Positions 32,918 to 46,089 of a DNA stretch of 64,000 nt are shown here, piece after piece. The number at the start of each line of letters is the position of its first letter. Position 1 is the first letter of the stretch. The DNA is taken from contig NC_092706.1 of assembly GCF_964275005.1 (NCBI RefSeq), positions 8,081,144 to 8,145,143 on the forward strand, read 5' to 3'. The notes below the pieces were generated by a model, which was not told where the DNA came from, did no database searches, and was given only the letters and a program-made list of their open reading frames with translations. This stretch comes from Diadema setosum. Lineage: Eukaryota; Echinodermata; Echinoidea; Diadematoida; Diadematidae. Both the position numbers and the translations under genes were made by a program.

Positions 32918-35900
32918 AACAGCACATGGAGTCAAGCAGTAACTACCTGTTTGGTTAAAGAAAAAAAAATGCCGCAAAGTTGAGGAGGATCGTCGGTTAG
33001 GTATCTCAGGGAGAACACGATATCAAATGAATTTGAAACAGAAATTGTCTGTTTGGCCATGAAATATGTATTGTAATAATTATTGTGCTACCATTTGTAT
33101 TCTTATTGTACAGGAAAGAAAAAACGCACACAAATATTGCTTGGTGTTTTTCCTGTTTTATATGTTTGGTAATATCTACCCGGTAAGAAGGAAATTTTTT
33201 TTTTTTTTTTTCATTACAGCCCATGTACACAGTTGTGGTAGCCATCAGAGGTGCAGTGTAGATTAACTGGAAAGCTCCAACCCATTTTTTTTTTTTTTTT
33301 GGTTAAAGTCACTTTTATTTTTGATAATTTATGTCACTTTGAAAGTGACAGATCTTCCCAAAGGACAGACACCGCCAATCCTTAATATCACTTGTGCAAA
33401 ATGTGAATGCAAATTGGGCTAAGTTAGTATAATTTTTATTCGGGTTAGAACTGAAATAGATCCAGATGAATGTAAGATGAGCATTCTAATTGCATATGAT
33501 GTAGCCAAAGAATGCAGTTTTCTTTTCACCTAGGTAAGAATTACCTTAGAGAGGTTTTATACATGAGCGCAGCTGATGTGACTGTTAAGTTTCCAAGTTG
33601 TGCAACAACATTTTAGAAACTCTGACTTCCTGTAAACCAGGGGGAATACCCAAAGTGAAACAAGCTATAAGAGAGTTAATGTGAACAGTAGTATTGGAAG
33701 CATAAAGCCCTTCAAATGATGCTGTCTAGGGTATTTTGAAGAGGACTTTCAGAAAGTTGTTTTTATATGAAGACATGTATTATTCTTATTGCAGGAGCAC
33801 TTGAATTTCCAAATTCATTGCACCATCAGAGAGGGAGATAATGTACCAAAAATATTAGCAGTTGCGTCATCCAAATTTATTGAGTTTTGCTATGTACACA
33901 GACTATGCAATGCATGGAAGGTTCTGAACCTGGGAAATATACTATATTACAATGTGTGTAGATTCTCATATATGTGTGATAAATGTTAAGAATGGTGTAT
34001 TCATGTATCACAAGCTTGTGGCTGTGCTTATTATAGGCATTCTTGCTCTTCTTTTCAACCCTTACACAGCATTGTCTATGTCACTTGGGACTATGGGGAC
34101 ACTAATATTGAAACACAAATCTTGCCAGTATGTGCCAACTTTTTTTTTTTTTTTTTCTGACACCAATTTACCAATTTGCTGTTTTCACTCTGTTCTACCC
34201 AGCACAATTCTCCCATTTGCACATGAATGTCAACATTTTGCTGTTAGTGGTCAAGTCCGTATGCTAGCCGTATGCTATGTTCAAATGACAGATCTTATGC
34301 ACCCATGCCCAACGCGCGGACGTCAATCGGGGTCACACTTCCAGTGTTGACTTGTTCACTTCTGGTAATGCAGAGTTACTATGTGGCAGGCATAGGCAGA
34401 GCATATGTGGTAATCGCACCAAACTTTTCCCTATTTATCAGGACTAAAGCATTGTCACTTCACAATAGAAATGCATTTTTAGAGCTTATAACTTCATATA
34501 AGTTTCTTTTCCCAACATGTAGAAGTAACTGAGAAAATCTGCAAAACTATGGTACATGTACAGTTTGGAAACAGATATAGTGCTTCATGTTTTGCACGCA
34601 CAATCAAATAGAGCTCAGTGTTATTGACACATCGTGATCGAAATTAGATAAAGGGCCTGCCGCTGTTTGAGTTTTTACTGTTATATGCGATAGGGAGGGT
34701 TAACATTTTATTTCCTTTTCATTTCTGATCACATGACACCAGTTTGTTAAACTTTAACCCATCAACTCCCAGGCACCACATTTCTTTTGGTTTGATGCCA
34801 TATCTTTTTATATTTACCATTTGTTGCTAGTGTTTCAATGAGTAAGATAAAACCTCTTTCAGTAGAGCCCAATTTTTTTCATATATACCTACCATTGTTT
34901 ACTTCAGTTGCTAAATCATCAAAATCCTCCGAATCACTGGATTTAGAGCCAGTCATAAATTAGCAACATATTTTAGAAGAATTTGAAAGTTCAAGTTTCT
35001 CTTGCTATTTGGTATTTTTGAGTGCAGATTTCTGTCCGATCTGGTACAGATGTGATGAATTTAGCCAGCCCCATATAATCTTTATCAAAGATAAGACATG
35101 TCGTGAAATTCAGAGTTGCCAATTTGATGACGACACGATCATAATATCTGTAGCAAATTCCTCTGGGACTTGATGGTTGAAGGTAGGGGCCCTTATTTGC
35201 AAATCCTTATAAGCTATGTCCGTGTGAGTAGCCTGGAAAATGATCGCCAATATGTTTGATATTTCATTCCATTCCAGTCCATTTCATTCCATTCCATTTA
35301 TTTTCTCTTTTTCAAACATTATAAAAAAATGTTCCTGCAAGTACAGTAAACCTTGCCCAAGTCGAATCTATATATGGACTGAAAAAATAGCTTTGACTTA
35401 TAGTACCCTCTGCCAGCATTAATGGTTGTTGTAAAGTGTTGTGTGTCACTACCCCAGGAGGGACACTCTTATTGATACATTTCATAATTCCCAAAGTCAG
35501 ACATCCTGTAAGAAGACATGTTCTCTTTCACCCTCTTGAGTGGTACTTCAGGCATTTTTATCGTGTGCTGATAGCAGAGCAACCGGTGTGGAAATGATGG
35601 TATTACACAAACTTTCAGTGCAAATCACGTATTTTCATGCAAAAACATACAGTGTATAGACTTAGTGTGAGCCATTTATTTTCATTCACGTACCTGCTGT
35701 GCAGAGTACTTTATAGTTACTACTTTATAGTACTTTACAGTTTTTCATCGATACTTCTGTTATACTGAATGATTATTTCCCTTGGTTTTGGCAGAATGTG
35801 CTGTGTCTGGCTTACCATGTGGTGTCTACTCATCTTTATCATGTATGTGGAATCAGAGTATTAATAATAGAAGTGCTCAGTGGAATGGTATCACTTCTCG

Positions 35901-37140
35901 TGGGCTCTTATGGGTTTAAAAGGGTAATAAGAGGTAATACTGGTGCTATGCTGTTTGGGGTTTCTTTGTTATTCTGTGTGATGGTTCATGATGCAACCAG
36001 GTTTCCTGTGGAATTGATCACTTTGTCCTGTGAAATATAAATTCATTTATCCTTCCAATGTTTGTATTGCCAAAACCCTTGTGCATGTTCTTCTGTAATT
36101 TATGACACAAAGTTTGGTATTCAATGATTTTCAACAGTGATGGCGATGATGAAATAGTCATGATGAATAATGTAATCTTTCATCATATTTTTTACCCTCA
36201 TGGCTGTGTACAGCACTTTGATATGAACTTCAAAAGCTGGTGACAATTTACCAGAATGTTGTACAGACTGTATTATCCATGCTGGTAAACAGGAAATGGT
36301 TGCATCGGAGCAGGGAGGTGAACATCTCACCTCCCTGATCGGAGACTCGAAATATTTGCTGCAGGTGACAATCGGTTTTTCATTCTATTCTTTACCTGTA
36401 TATTTTTTTTTTCATTGCATTAATATCACTTTTATTTACTTTGCTGTTGACAATCTACCATGGGTGTTATTTTGTGTGCTTTATCTTTGATTTTGTTTTC
36501 TCACTCTCTCTCTTCTCATTTGGATCAACTTGGTATTTCATGCAAACTTTGTCTTGGTGGAATGGGCCCATGGTATGCCAGGTTTCCAATCAAACACATT
36601 TCACCATTTAGGGTGTGAATGGCATCGCGGCAATGGCACATTGGGATCATGGATTTTTTTTTTGTGAGTGATAGCTTACAAATATGTTGGGCACTTGGGG
36701 TTGGGAACTCACTGACTTGGAACCTCCAGTCAAAAATGGTTTGGTAACTAGTCATATTAATCCTCTTTTCTCTCTGTTCAATGGACATGAAATATAGGAT
36801 GCTTGTACATATTTAGAGTCTAATGGTATACAGTTGATACATGTTGAAGTAAATGCATACGGAAGCCAGATGTAAGCAAAAGTAAAAATTCACCTCTATA
36901 TGTGATTCTTTGTGATGGGTCAAACATCCACAAAGATGTATTACCGTATGTCAGTTGAAAGTATCAATTATCCTGATATCACATCCATCCATGTGTGTTT
37001 GCTGAACTAGGAAGTATATCTCTCCCCATGTTGGTCCAATGGTAGAGAGAAGTTCTTAAAGACACTATCTTAACCTTTGTGTACAAAGAGATATGTATTA
37101 TACACATTTCATATGAAATATTGGTGAATTAAAGTTTTTA
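32918..37140 (+). other. Presumed long 3' UTR and flank of the main gene
   Basis: AT-rich sequence with no supported exon. I did not spot an AATAAA close to the stop, but ATTAAA occurs at 37128-37133, so the transcript may extend about 4.2 kb; this is a guess. It contains T runs, a (CATTC)n patch at about 35263-35300 and the hairpin at 36311. Confidence 0.35.
36304..36344. mobile_element. 27-bp perfect hairpin flanked by ATCGGAG repeats
   Basis: CAGGGAGGTGA (36311-36321) pairs perfectly with TCACCTCCCTG (36327-36337) around a 5-nt loop. ATCGGAG lies directly on both sides (36304-36310 and 36338-36344). This is a textbook insertion footprint for a very small palindrome. Confidence 0.75.
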
Positions 37141-37348
37141 TGTAAGAAAGAAATCAATGTCAATTTGTTGCTTGTGTTTTTTATTTTGTTCATTTGACCA
37201 TCTCAAAAAGATATATACACTGTATGTACATTTTATTTGTACATTGTTTTAATCTGCATTGTTTCATCACAGATGAATGTGATAGTTTAAAATGCATTCT
37301 GATTCTTTAGATTTACTTTGCTTCATACAGTACAGTTTTCATACAATG

Positions 37349-37588
37349 GAGTTTGTTCGCAAAAACCGATAAGTCCATATTTGCCAAATGGAGATATTTG
37401 CGATTAAAGGTCAAGAAAAATAAAGAGAATAATAAGAAAATTTTTCTTCTTTTGACCATAACTTCAAAAATGTACCTTCATATGTAGTGACCAATATATC
37501 ATTTAAAAGGTATTATTTTGTACTTTATGACAGAGACTGTACTTCAAAATCTTCAAAAATGGACGTACCGGTTTTTGCAAACAAACTC
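37349..37588. mobile_element. 240-bp AT-rich MITE, copy 2
   Basis: It starts GAGTTTGTTCGCAAAAACC and ends TTTTTGCAAACAAACTC. It is nearly identical to 18799-19039, so both were probably inserted recently. A (TCACTG)n patch follows at about 37593-37622. Confidence 0.85.
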
Positions 37589-39080
37589 TTCAATTGTCAC
37601 TGTCACTGTCATTGTCACTGTGCAGTTGCATACAACATTCTACAAGTTGCCCTGAATGAAGAATGAAAATAGAAATGAATATAATGGGAGAAGATTCAAC
37701 ATATTATCCAGACTTACACTGTGGACATTGCAAAATTTGGTGTAATTTCACTTGTTTTCATGGAGTAGTGACCGTGGCAGCAGCCTCATATTATGCAAGT
37801 TAGCTGGGGAAGTGATGCTATCAACTCGCATATTCTTTCATTGATTTGTGCACAAAATTATCATCAAAATTATTTTCAGAGGATATCTTAGCAACTACCC
37901 ATGAAGTTATTGCTAGTTTTTTTATTTTGTAACACACACATACAATTGTACAAAATATGTACATTTTTCATATTTATTTCTCATAAAAGATTATGGTGTG
38001 TACAATATTATGTTTTAGTCAAAAGAATACATAAAATGTCCCAGTGATATCACTCACTCATCTAATGTACACATGTGTTTGTTGCCTTGTATCACTAAGT
38101 ACTCTAATATTAGAAACATAACATTGCTGGGGTGATAAGACCTTGCATCTCAAATTTTGGTGAAAATTGCTTTTTTAGTTTATTTGCTGGATACTAGTAA
38201 TCAATCAAGCGAAGTCTTGTCTCGAAGCCTATGAGAAACAGGCATGCTGAATTTGCTGTTACTGAAGATAAGATTGCACACTCAAGCAGCTTCTTCTATA
38301 TCTTCAGTTTCTCTGCAAAATAACTATTTTCTTCATTCAGTAAAATACATTAGAAAAACATAATATAGTGGTATGTTATTTTCCACCAGAAAGGTGGAGA
38401 AAAAACATAATGAGGAGGAGAAGAAGAAGAAGAAGAAGAAGAAGAAAAAAAAAAAAGAAAAACCAACAAACAGCCCTTCCACGTCCTAGATCTAATTTCA
38501 AAGAGAAAATAATATGCCACTAAATCCAAGGTTTTGAAAAGTTCTAATGCTTCAATACGGGATTTCAAATCAATGGGCTATTGATACCACAAGTTACATC
38601 ATATCATTCTTTTCTTGACCAAAAAAGTACAGTGGAATGTATAGTTGCAACCATATCAGTAAAAAAAAAAAAAATAAATAACAATGGACAAGATGATGAT
38701 GTCATACTTGCACACACACACACATACACACACACACACATACACACGAATCTCGTTTTATTGTGAGTAATATGACAACTACAACCCCTTTCCTGAAAAG
38801 ATCAGTGTTTGCAGTTATTGGAGACTGCCATAGTGTAATGCTAAGTCAAGGATACAAAATCCTTGCTAACTTCTATCATCAATTTTTTATTTAACGCTGA
38901 CTTGAGCATGGTGTAAAATAGAATACCAAAGCACATAATTCTCTTGTGAATTGAAGGCTCCTTTTTCTTGCTTAAGTAAGTGCCCTGTCGGCTTCATTCA
39001 TAGCAATCATTGCTACTAGGTCTAGTATTCAAGTTGATAAACATTTTTTTATAAATATTTCCCCTCCTTTCTCAACAGCG
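37589..39080. other. Gene-free AT-rich stretch
   Basis: No exon is seen. It holds a GAA tract at 38410-38460 and an (AC)n run at about 38711-38745. Confidence 0.6.
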
Positions 39081-39640
39081 CCATCTCAAACCGCGATGGG
39101 CAGATGAATAATGATTTAAAGGGTCATGAATATGCAAATTTCTATGAAATTAGCGCGCGCCTACACCTACGTCACAGCACACACATGTGTTGTGTGCATA
39201 ATCTAGCTTCGACGATCGGCGTGGGTTCGGCGAAAAATTACATGCACTACCCTCCAGTATGGAACTGTGGAAAAGCGCGATGGAAAGTGGTATGTTTTGG
39301 TGAAATAAGACGAAATTCCATTGTATTTCTCTACGGAAATTGATCATCAGATATTCATGAACTTGACTGGGGAAGCGAACTGATAAAGGTATGTACGTAT
39401 ATTTCTTTAAAACACGACGCCGAACACCTTTCCGATCGGAGAGCGTGAGGATACTGTTTTGCGTGTGCGCATACCATCGATGCTGATGCTGTGTATGAAA
39501 AGTCCTGTAGCATGTTGTGTACGTAGGCTAGGCCGCTTCGCCGGGCCGAATGGCTTCTGACGTTCTGTCGAATGAATGAAACTGGCTTCGGCCTTCGCGG
39601 CCAGGTAGTTTGTGCCAGTTAAACTCAACTCTGTCGAAAT
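39081..39640 (+). promoter_or_regulatory. CpG-enriched segment, possible promoter and first exon
   Basis: Less AT-rich than its surroundings, with an octamer ATGCAAAT (39130-39137), a GCGCGC block and a CRE-like ACGTCAC (39169-39175). ATG at 39259 opens MELWKSAMES and meets a GTATGT donor at 39290, and a second GTATGTACG donor lies near 39390. No downstream exon joins convincingly, so a gene is not called. Confidence 0.3.
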
Positions 39641-39767
39641 TTCACGAATACCTGAAATGTTCCGATTGTTGAATAAGCATTTCTACTTCTCAACCAACAG
39701 TATAAAATGTGAATTGATACAATAACAAAACCATTTATTTCTCATAAATTAGCTATTGTTTTCTAGC

Positions 39768-39784
39768 GGGGGGGGGGGGGGGGG
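39768..39784. repeat. 17-nt G run
   Basis: An uninterrupted G run, possible G-quadruplex. Confidence 0.9.
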
Positions 39785-41175
39785 AGGTTCTCAGAACTGT
39801 ATTGTTACAACGTTAGAGACCCAATGTATGTTAAAGGCCTTGATCTTAGTGTTAATATTTCTGTACATTGATTGACATTCCATTTAACCCAGTTCAAGAG
39901 GCAATACTGACATTGTTAGTGTTGAGAGAGATAATTTTTTTGTATTTTTTAAAGATTTTTATTTATTCATTTTTCCTGCTGTGTTGACTTAGAAATTTAG
40001 GCCTACTGAACTTAAAGATTATTACAAGCTGTCTGCATCTGTGACATGTTATCTCCAACCGCACCAGCGACCCCAACCCGTACTGGTTATAAACGTACAC
40101 TCTATAGTATTACAGCGCCCTGCGCCGGGGTTAGTTAACTACTGGAGTGTAACGTTTACTGGTATAGGTTCTACATAAATACTAGGTAAACCAAATTCTA
40201 CTGGAATTAAAGGCAATTTGCTGAATTAAAAAAAAAAAGAAGAAAAGATTCTTGAGTAGCTATGTGAGTAGGCAACATTTGCCTCTAACTAACTGTTAGG
40301 TAGACATCTCTAAATCAACATTAGCAGTGCAGCGTTTTAGAATTATCAATTCAAATTGTTCAGTGTTTTATTACTGTTTGATACGCAAATGTTGATACTT
40401 TCAAAAATTCTATTTAATCAATAGTATGCGAGGACCATGGTATGATGTTATTGAAATAAAATTACTAGGATGCCTAGAAAATGACTAGGATGCATGGCTA
40501 GAGTATAGTAGAGGTAGATCTATAGAAAAATAAAACCGTGGCTGAAAGTCCACTTAAACAACATTATTCTTTACAGACATTTCCAGAGTGCAACTGGCAT
40601 CTAAAAGCAAAAAAAAATTATTATGCTGTATAAAAACTGTATTTGAAGGCATTATTTTTTGTTTTTTGTTTTTCCAGTTCCAATAACCGAGGAATGGATA
40701 CCGTGGTAATAAACCATAGTGAAATCCTAATCCTCGGGTACTAACAGTGCGAATGTGATTTAGAGGGGTTAGACTGTATCACTATCAGATTCCTATTCAA
40801 TGTTCACTTACTACGTTATTAACTGTATGGGGTATGTGAAATAACCCTTACTAGTCATGTGGATGTAGGCCTATCTATGAAGGTCTATGATACTGACTAT
40901 ACGCTTGCTATACGTAATACAGATATATCTTATCGTAGCTTGTTATTTGACTGGTTAAAGGGCCTCTTGTGGTAAACCCTAGATATTTTAGGATGACATG
41001 AAAGTCAAGTGTTCTAATTTGATCATGCAGGATGGTTTCCCTTCATCTCATCTACACTGAAATCTTTTTACCAGAAGGCCGTTTACTTTTGCTATCGATG
41101 GGCGCTGGCTGGACGCAGGGACTCTGATCTAGGATGATGCACACCACTCTGTGGATCTTCTGACAGCTAGCCTCG

Positions 41176-41370
41176 CCTGCTTGGATCCCTGGATTCATCT
41201 TTGCAACTGTTCCCATCATCATCATCATCATTATCATCATTGCCGTCATCAGTATCATCTTCTTTATCAGGGTGTCATCTCGAGGAACATCATTTCTCAA
41301 GTCATCTTTCCACCGCCAGACGTTTGGAAAGACGCCTGCTTTCATCTCTGATTAAGTCAGATCTTTCCAG
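41176..41370 (+). CDS. Possible Ser-rich exon, uncertain
   Basis: After AGCTAG a frame is open to a CTTTCCAG|GTACAG donor. It encodes a Ser-rich stretch followed by LSGCHLEEHHFSSHLSTARR and LERRLLSSLIKSDLS. The (CAT)n tract at 41216-41240 inflates all frames: another plus frame gives a hydrophobic Ile-rich segment followed by a short basic tail and TAA, and the minus strand is open too. A real exon is possible, since there is an elevated-GC block of about 300 bp with an acceptor-like TTTTTACCAG at 41074, but strand and frame are undecided. Confidence 0.2.
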
Positions 41371-41831
41371 GTACAGTATTTAAAATGAGTGAGTGTATAT
41401 CCCTCTGGACAGAACTGGGTGTCTATATGGTATGCCATGACAATCCAGAGATTCGTTGGTTTTCTCCAAATGACATATTAAATTACCTTCTCTGTATATA
41501 GTGTGTTGGTGAGGAATTTCATTTGATTGTTGTGTCATATATGCTGAGATAATGGTATTAATGAAAATACAAAATTGTAGATCTAAGTGGTACAATTATA
41601 GATCTCCAAAGTTGCTACCAAATTACAATCTCTTTGTTGTTGTATTTTTTTTCTTGTTCTGAACCATGCAGTTTTATAGCCAGCAATCTAAGACACTTCA
41701 TGCATTACATGCAAAAAACTACATTAATCTTTTGCGGTGGTCATGAGTTGGAAATATGTTTTGATTGCCCAGCCCAACAATACAAATGATTCAAGAGGGA
41801 AACTGTCTTTCCAAAATGAAATCTGTGATTT

Positions 41832-41871
41832 TTTATTTATTTATTCATTTATTTATTTATTTTATGTTATT

Positions 41872-41954
<83 letters not shown>

Positions 41955-41979
41955 TTTTTTTTTTTTGGGGGGGGGGGGG
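41832..41979. repeat. (TTTA)n microsatellite ending in T12-G13
   Basis: About 120 bp of TTTA repeats run into 12 T and then 13 G. It is another T-to-G junction. Confidence 0.95.
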
Positions 41980-42194
41980 AGGGGGTCTAAAAGTCTCAAA
42001 ATGAGATAGCTTGTGAATTGTACATATTATATATGGCAAATAGTTTGACTCAGATTTGTGGCTGACCTGTCAAATCTTGACATAATTTTGCTCTACACAA
42101 ATTTAAATTATCATCTTTTATAAAATTGGCTTAAATAGAATCTCTGCAATCTGATTGGTCTGTTATCATGCATGGATTTTTACTGAGCCACACC

Positions 42195-42231
42195 GAGCCA
42201 TGTGTTCGGTAAAATCTTAAACACATGGCTC
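42195..42231. repeat. Hairpin GAGCCATGTGT / ACACATGGCTC
   Basis: An 11-bp perfect stem with a 15-nt loop. No flanking duplication is seen. Confidence 0.7.
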
Positions 42232-43359
42232 AAGCCTTGTATAGTGGTGTAGGTGTTCCAGACGCACGATGGGGAAAAAGTTGAATTTCATGAATTTAGT
42301 GGTCCAATGATACACTGTAAAATGAATGATGCACAGGCCTATTTCGTGGATGGGTGAGAATTTAACGCTCTCTTTAACTTTGGAACCAGTCCTTAAAATC
42401 ACTCGCTGTGCTCGTGGGTTTAAACAGTGCGAAAGTTAAGCTTGTGCATCTAGTTCTCACTGATCCACTCTGTCCTGTGCATCATTTGTATACTGAGGCT
42501 CATAAAATTCTTCTGCATATCCCATTCATAGACGATTAGATGGAATTAATTCTTGAAGTCTGCCCAAAGTCAGAGGAAAAAAAAATAGGTTTAAAGAAAT
42601 GCTAATAACTGTCATCTTTTGAAAGTGTGGTGCACATTTGATCTGCAATAAAAATACAAAATGTATATTTCAAATAGTAATGTTTACATTTTTATGGAAG
42701 AAAGCTGCCACAGCAAATTGTGATGCGGTACCAAGAAAATCATTCCCTGACAGCGAATTATATTCTACGCTCGAAAAAGAAAGTAAACACTTTTCAAGTT
42801 CATATTTCTCATAGAATATTTGGCTACATATTTATGTTTTATGTACCACGTTAAAGGTATTTTAATTGGCTGTCAACCTGGTAGGTCAATAAAAATGGAA
42901 ACTTAGTTATGCATGAGTGAACACATTAGTTTTTCTCTTCCAAGGCACATAAGTAAGAATTGCAAAAATGTTGTCATTCATGTGTATGTGCTCTTCCATA
43001 CACTTTTATATCGAGAACAAAAGACAAATTTAACACAATAAGAAACAAATGTTAACATACAAAAATCAACCTAGATGATCTCTGTTTTGTCTTTATAGCC
43101 CACAAGGATAAAAAAGGCAAAAAAATAAAAGAGGAAAATGAAGAATCTTCTGTCAAATCCTAATTCAAATGACATTATAGAGAAGAAGCAGTATTAACAA
43201 AACTGGTAGAAATGTGAAATTTTATTTCAGATTGAGGCAATTCAAAATGATATTTGGTTCTTCAATTTGTCTCATTAATTCTTAAATTCCTGAATTAAAA
43301 GAATGAAATAAAGACATTCTGTCTCTTTTATCACCTTTGCTGCTTACTGGCTTTGTCAG

Positions 43360-43509
43360 TAGGGAGCTAAAAATAGCCCAGTACGCGTAGTGAAAAACTC
43401 AGGCGACGCAAGCTAAAAATAGATCGACTTGACGCGCGCTTCTGCGCATGCTCAGAACATGTTTTTTTTTCCTCTGAACGTCCGCGCGTCTAAAATCTAA
43501 AGCTCCCTA
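43360..43509. mobile_element. 146-bp CpG-rich MITE with TA duplication
   Basis: GGGAGCTAAAAATAGC at the left and CTAAAGCTCCC at the right are inverted, with TA on both sides (43360-43361 and 43508-43509). The inside is CpG-rich with several CGCG words and an NRF1-like TGCGCATGC. Confidence 0.7.
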
Positions 43510-45553
43510 TTTAAAGTTTGAGTTGACAGAAAAATTTTATATTCCCCCTTAGTTTCCCAATTTGTGTTTTTTTCAGGATATAAAGAGAAACAATGGAACG
43601 GAAGCTTTTTTTTTTTTTTTTTGCTAATCTTTCATGTCTCTCATTGTTTTAGATTGGCCTTTTGTTATCATTGCTATCTTGAAGGCAATTGCAAATGGTG
43701 GCAAAATGTCAATTTCTGCAGTATATACTTATGTGCCTTGGAGGAAAAAAAAAAAAAAATTGTGTTCACTTACAAGTGTATGTATAAGATATTCCTTTGT
43801 ATCAACCTACCAGTTTGATAGCCAATTAAATAGCCTTTAATATGATATATATGACACAATGATTCTTATCAAAATTTTGTTTGAAAAAATATGTTCTGGA
43901 AAAAGTGTTAACTTTCTTCTTTTTTTTTTTTTACTGAATGTAAATTATACTCATGCTTTAACAGGAACAATAGCATATTCGTACTGAAAGTTGATGCTGT
44001 ACCACATGTAGTATAGTGTACTGTTATGTAGCTGATAACATCTGAACAGAGCTCTGTATTTATGTAAATGTGTCGGGGCTACATGTTAACATATTGTATT
44101 TGGTGTTAATTCAAGTTCAAGTTCAAATGTATTTTGTTTTTTCACAATAAAATAATATATAAATTTATTTCTTTGAATTGCAAGTATAGCACTTCGCGAA
44201 TTGGGACTTGAATGACAATTGCACACGTTTTTGAATTCCTGACCGAGAACATACATGTAACCACACAGATGGAACGGGAAAGAAGCATTATCCCTGGCAA
44301 GACAAAATTTAAAGATTTTCCACCTTGGGCGAGAGATATATGCAATACATTTGTGTCTTGGAATGCAATGTAGCTGATAATTTTGCTATTATGGGTCAAC
44401 TTCTGAAGTTATTGCCTGTATGCAAATACACTGAAATATTCAACATGCAAAGTAATCTTGTGCTTTTAGAGGTACCACTTGGTAGACAAGCTATGCCTTC
44501 AGGGTCTGATTAGATGTGTTTTGGCATGTGTTTATATCTCTTTTTATGCATTCAATTTTTCATTATTCAGTGCTTCTTGCTTTGATGATTTACATTGAAG
44601 AGAAATTGAAGAAAAGGGCTCATGAAATGACTGCTTACAATTTGTTCAATATTCTACATCGTATGTCTCTTATAATCAAAGAGCCCTCCAATCTGTGGGC
44701 TTCTGATGCCTATCTGAAACTTTCATTGTGTTTTGTTGTCTACCATAGTTTGCAGTTGGCAGAAAACTTTAAGTTCATGAGTAACGATGCCCTAGTGTTA
44801 CTGCCCTGGGTACAACTCGAAAATTGTTTGCTTTCTACATAGTATGACACTGCTGTACTCTAGAGCTCTGAGATGAGGGATGAGAAAAACCTGTCTCATT
44901 GAATGTAGGGTTAGTGGTTTTCAATGGGAGGTGTGGCGCCCAAACATACCAGCTTGAGTACAATCAATGGGTTCTCTTGTGCAGAACCCTATTCTGGGTT
45001 TTGCAGTGAAAATGAATGCACTATTCTAAAAGTATCAGATGTCTGCCTCTTTGCCCATTGTGATGGCTCGTAATTTATTTTGTGCCATTCATAATTTTTT
45101 GTTACAAACAACTGCAGATCTGAGATGCCTATTTTTCCCCCTAAAAATTGAGTACCCTGTCACAGGCCTTCAAATGGGGTGCATGTACAAATTGTACACT
45201 GTAAAATACTTCCAAATAAGCTGCATTCACAGCATTTGTACATACTTGTGTGAATAAAAGGTTCATATAAAGTGCACTGGTACCAGAATTGAGTAGATTT
45301 GATCATAATGCAAAAGTATGTAATTCATGTAGATTGCAGGTTTACCATACTTTTTGTCTGAAATGCATCCTGTCATTTTTGTTTTGAAATTTTAACATGT
45401 ATTAACTCCAGTGCATATAAATTATGTACAGTTTAATCTCTACCACAATTTTTGTCTACTGGTACTTGCTGTCCATATACTGTACTTCTGTCATTCCATG
45501 TACTGAGCATTCTGTTATAAAAAAAAGATGACCTTATCACAATTTCTATTCAG
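43510..45553. other. Gene-free AT-rich stretch
   Basis: T and A runs only; no exon supported. AATAAA words at about 44147 and 45252 are unremarkable in such AT-rich DNA. Confidence 0.5.
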
Positions 45554-45620
45554 ATTTTAGACTCTGCCTCGCTGGAATTATGTGCAGCTAACTTTTATGG
45601 GAAATGTTCACTGCTGGAAG
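45554..45620 (+). CDS. Candidate 67-nt exon with good splice sites
   Basis: ATTTCTATTCAG precedes and GTACGTATT follows. The phase-0 reading gives ILDSASLELCAANFYGKCSL then LE plus one G. This joins in phase to a possible terminal exon at 47980. A shifted acceptor would allow a second open reading, so the frame is not certain. No domain is recognised. It could be a chance splice-site pair. Confidence 0.25.
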
Positions 45621-46089
45621 GTACGTATTGAATCGTCGCATGCAAAATTTTAATAGCGCAATAATTTGTATTTACTATGATCTCTCTTTTTTTGTTAGCA
45701 AGTAAGTCATAATGATCACATGATTTTGTGTCTTACTTTTAACTTGTTTTACATTATGATTGCAATGATCAGTGGTATGTTTGCTGTAAAAATACATTGC
45801 ATAATGGTGTGGATGTAAAAAAAAATTGCAGCCAAAATTTGACCCTCTACATGCCACATTTGCACATGGAATTTGGTGTAATTTTTTTTTTTTGTTTTTT
45901 GTTTTTTTTTGTTACCAGTCACTCTAGTTTTGAACAGTGTTTAAAAACAGATAAGCAGAAAGATACATGTATATTGTATTTTAATTGGAGTATAATTTCT
46001 TGTCAGTATTTGTTTAAATTGTATCATTTTTGATTACTTGCCTCACAATCGGGTCTGTGAATGTTTAAAAAATAAGGTTTTTGCTTTAT

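Noticed and set aside
33952..34350. 132-codon plus-strand frame downstream of the main gene
   Set aside because: It lies in the presumed 3' UTR, has AT-driven codons and a poly-Phe run from a T tract, and no start context or domain.
40678..40705. 28-nt plus-strand exon continuing MELWKSAMES from 39259
   Set aside because: The join is in phase but any downstream continuation meets a stop at once; too short to support.
41737..42009. Frame encoding a repeating Tyr-Leu-Phe-Ile peptide
   Set aside because: Translation of the (TTTA)n microsatellite.
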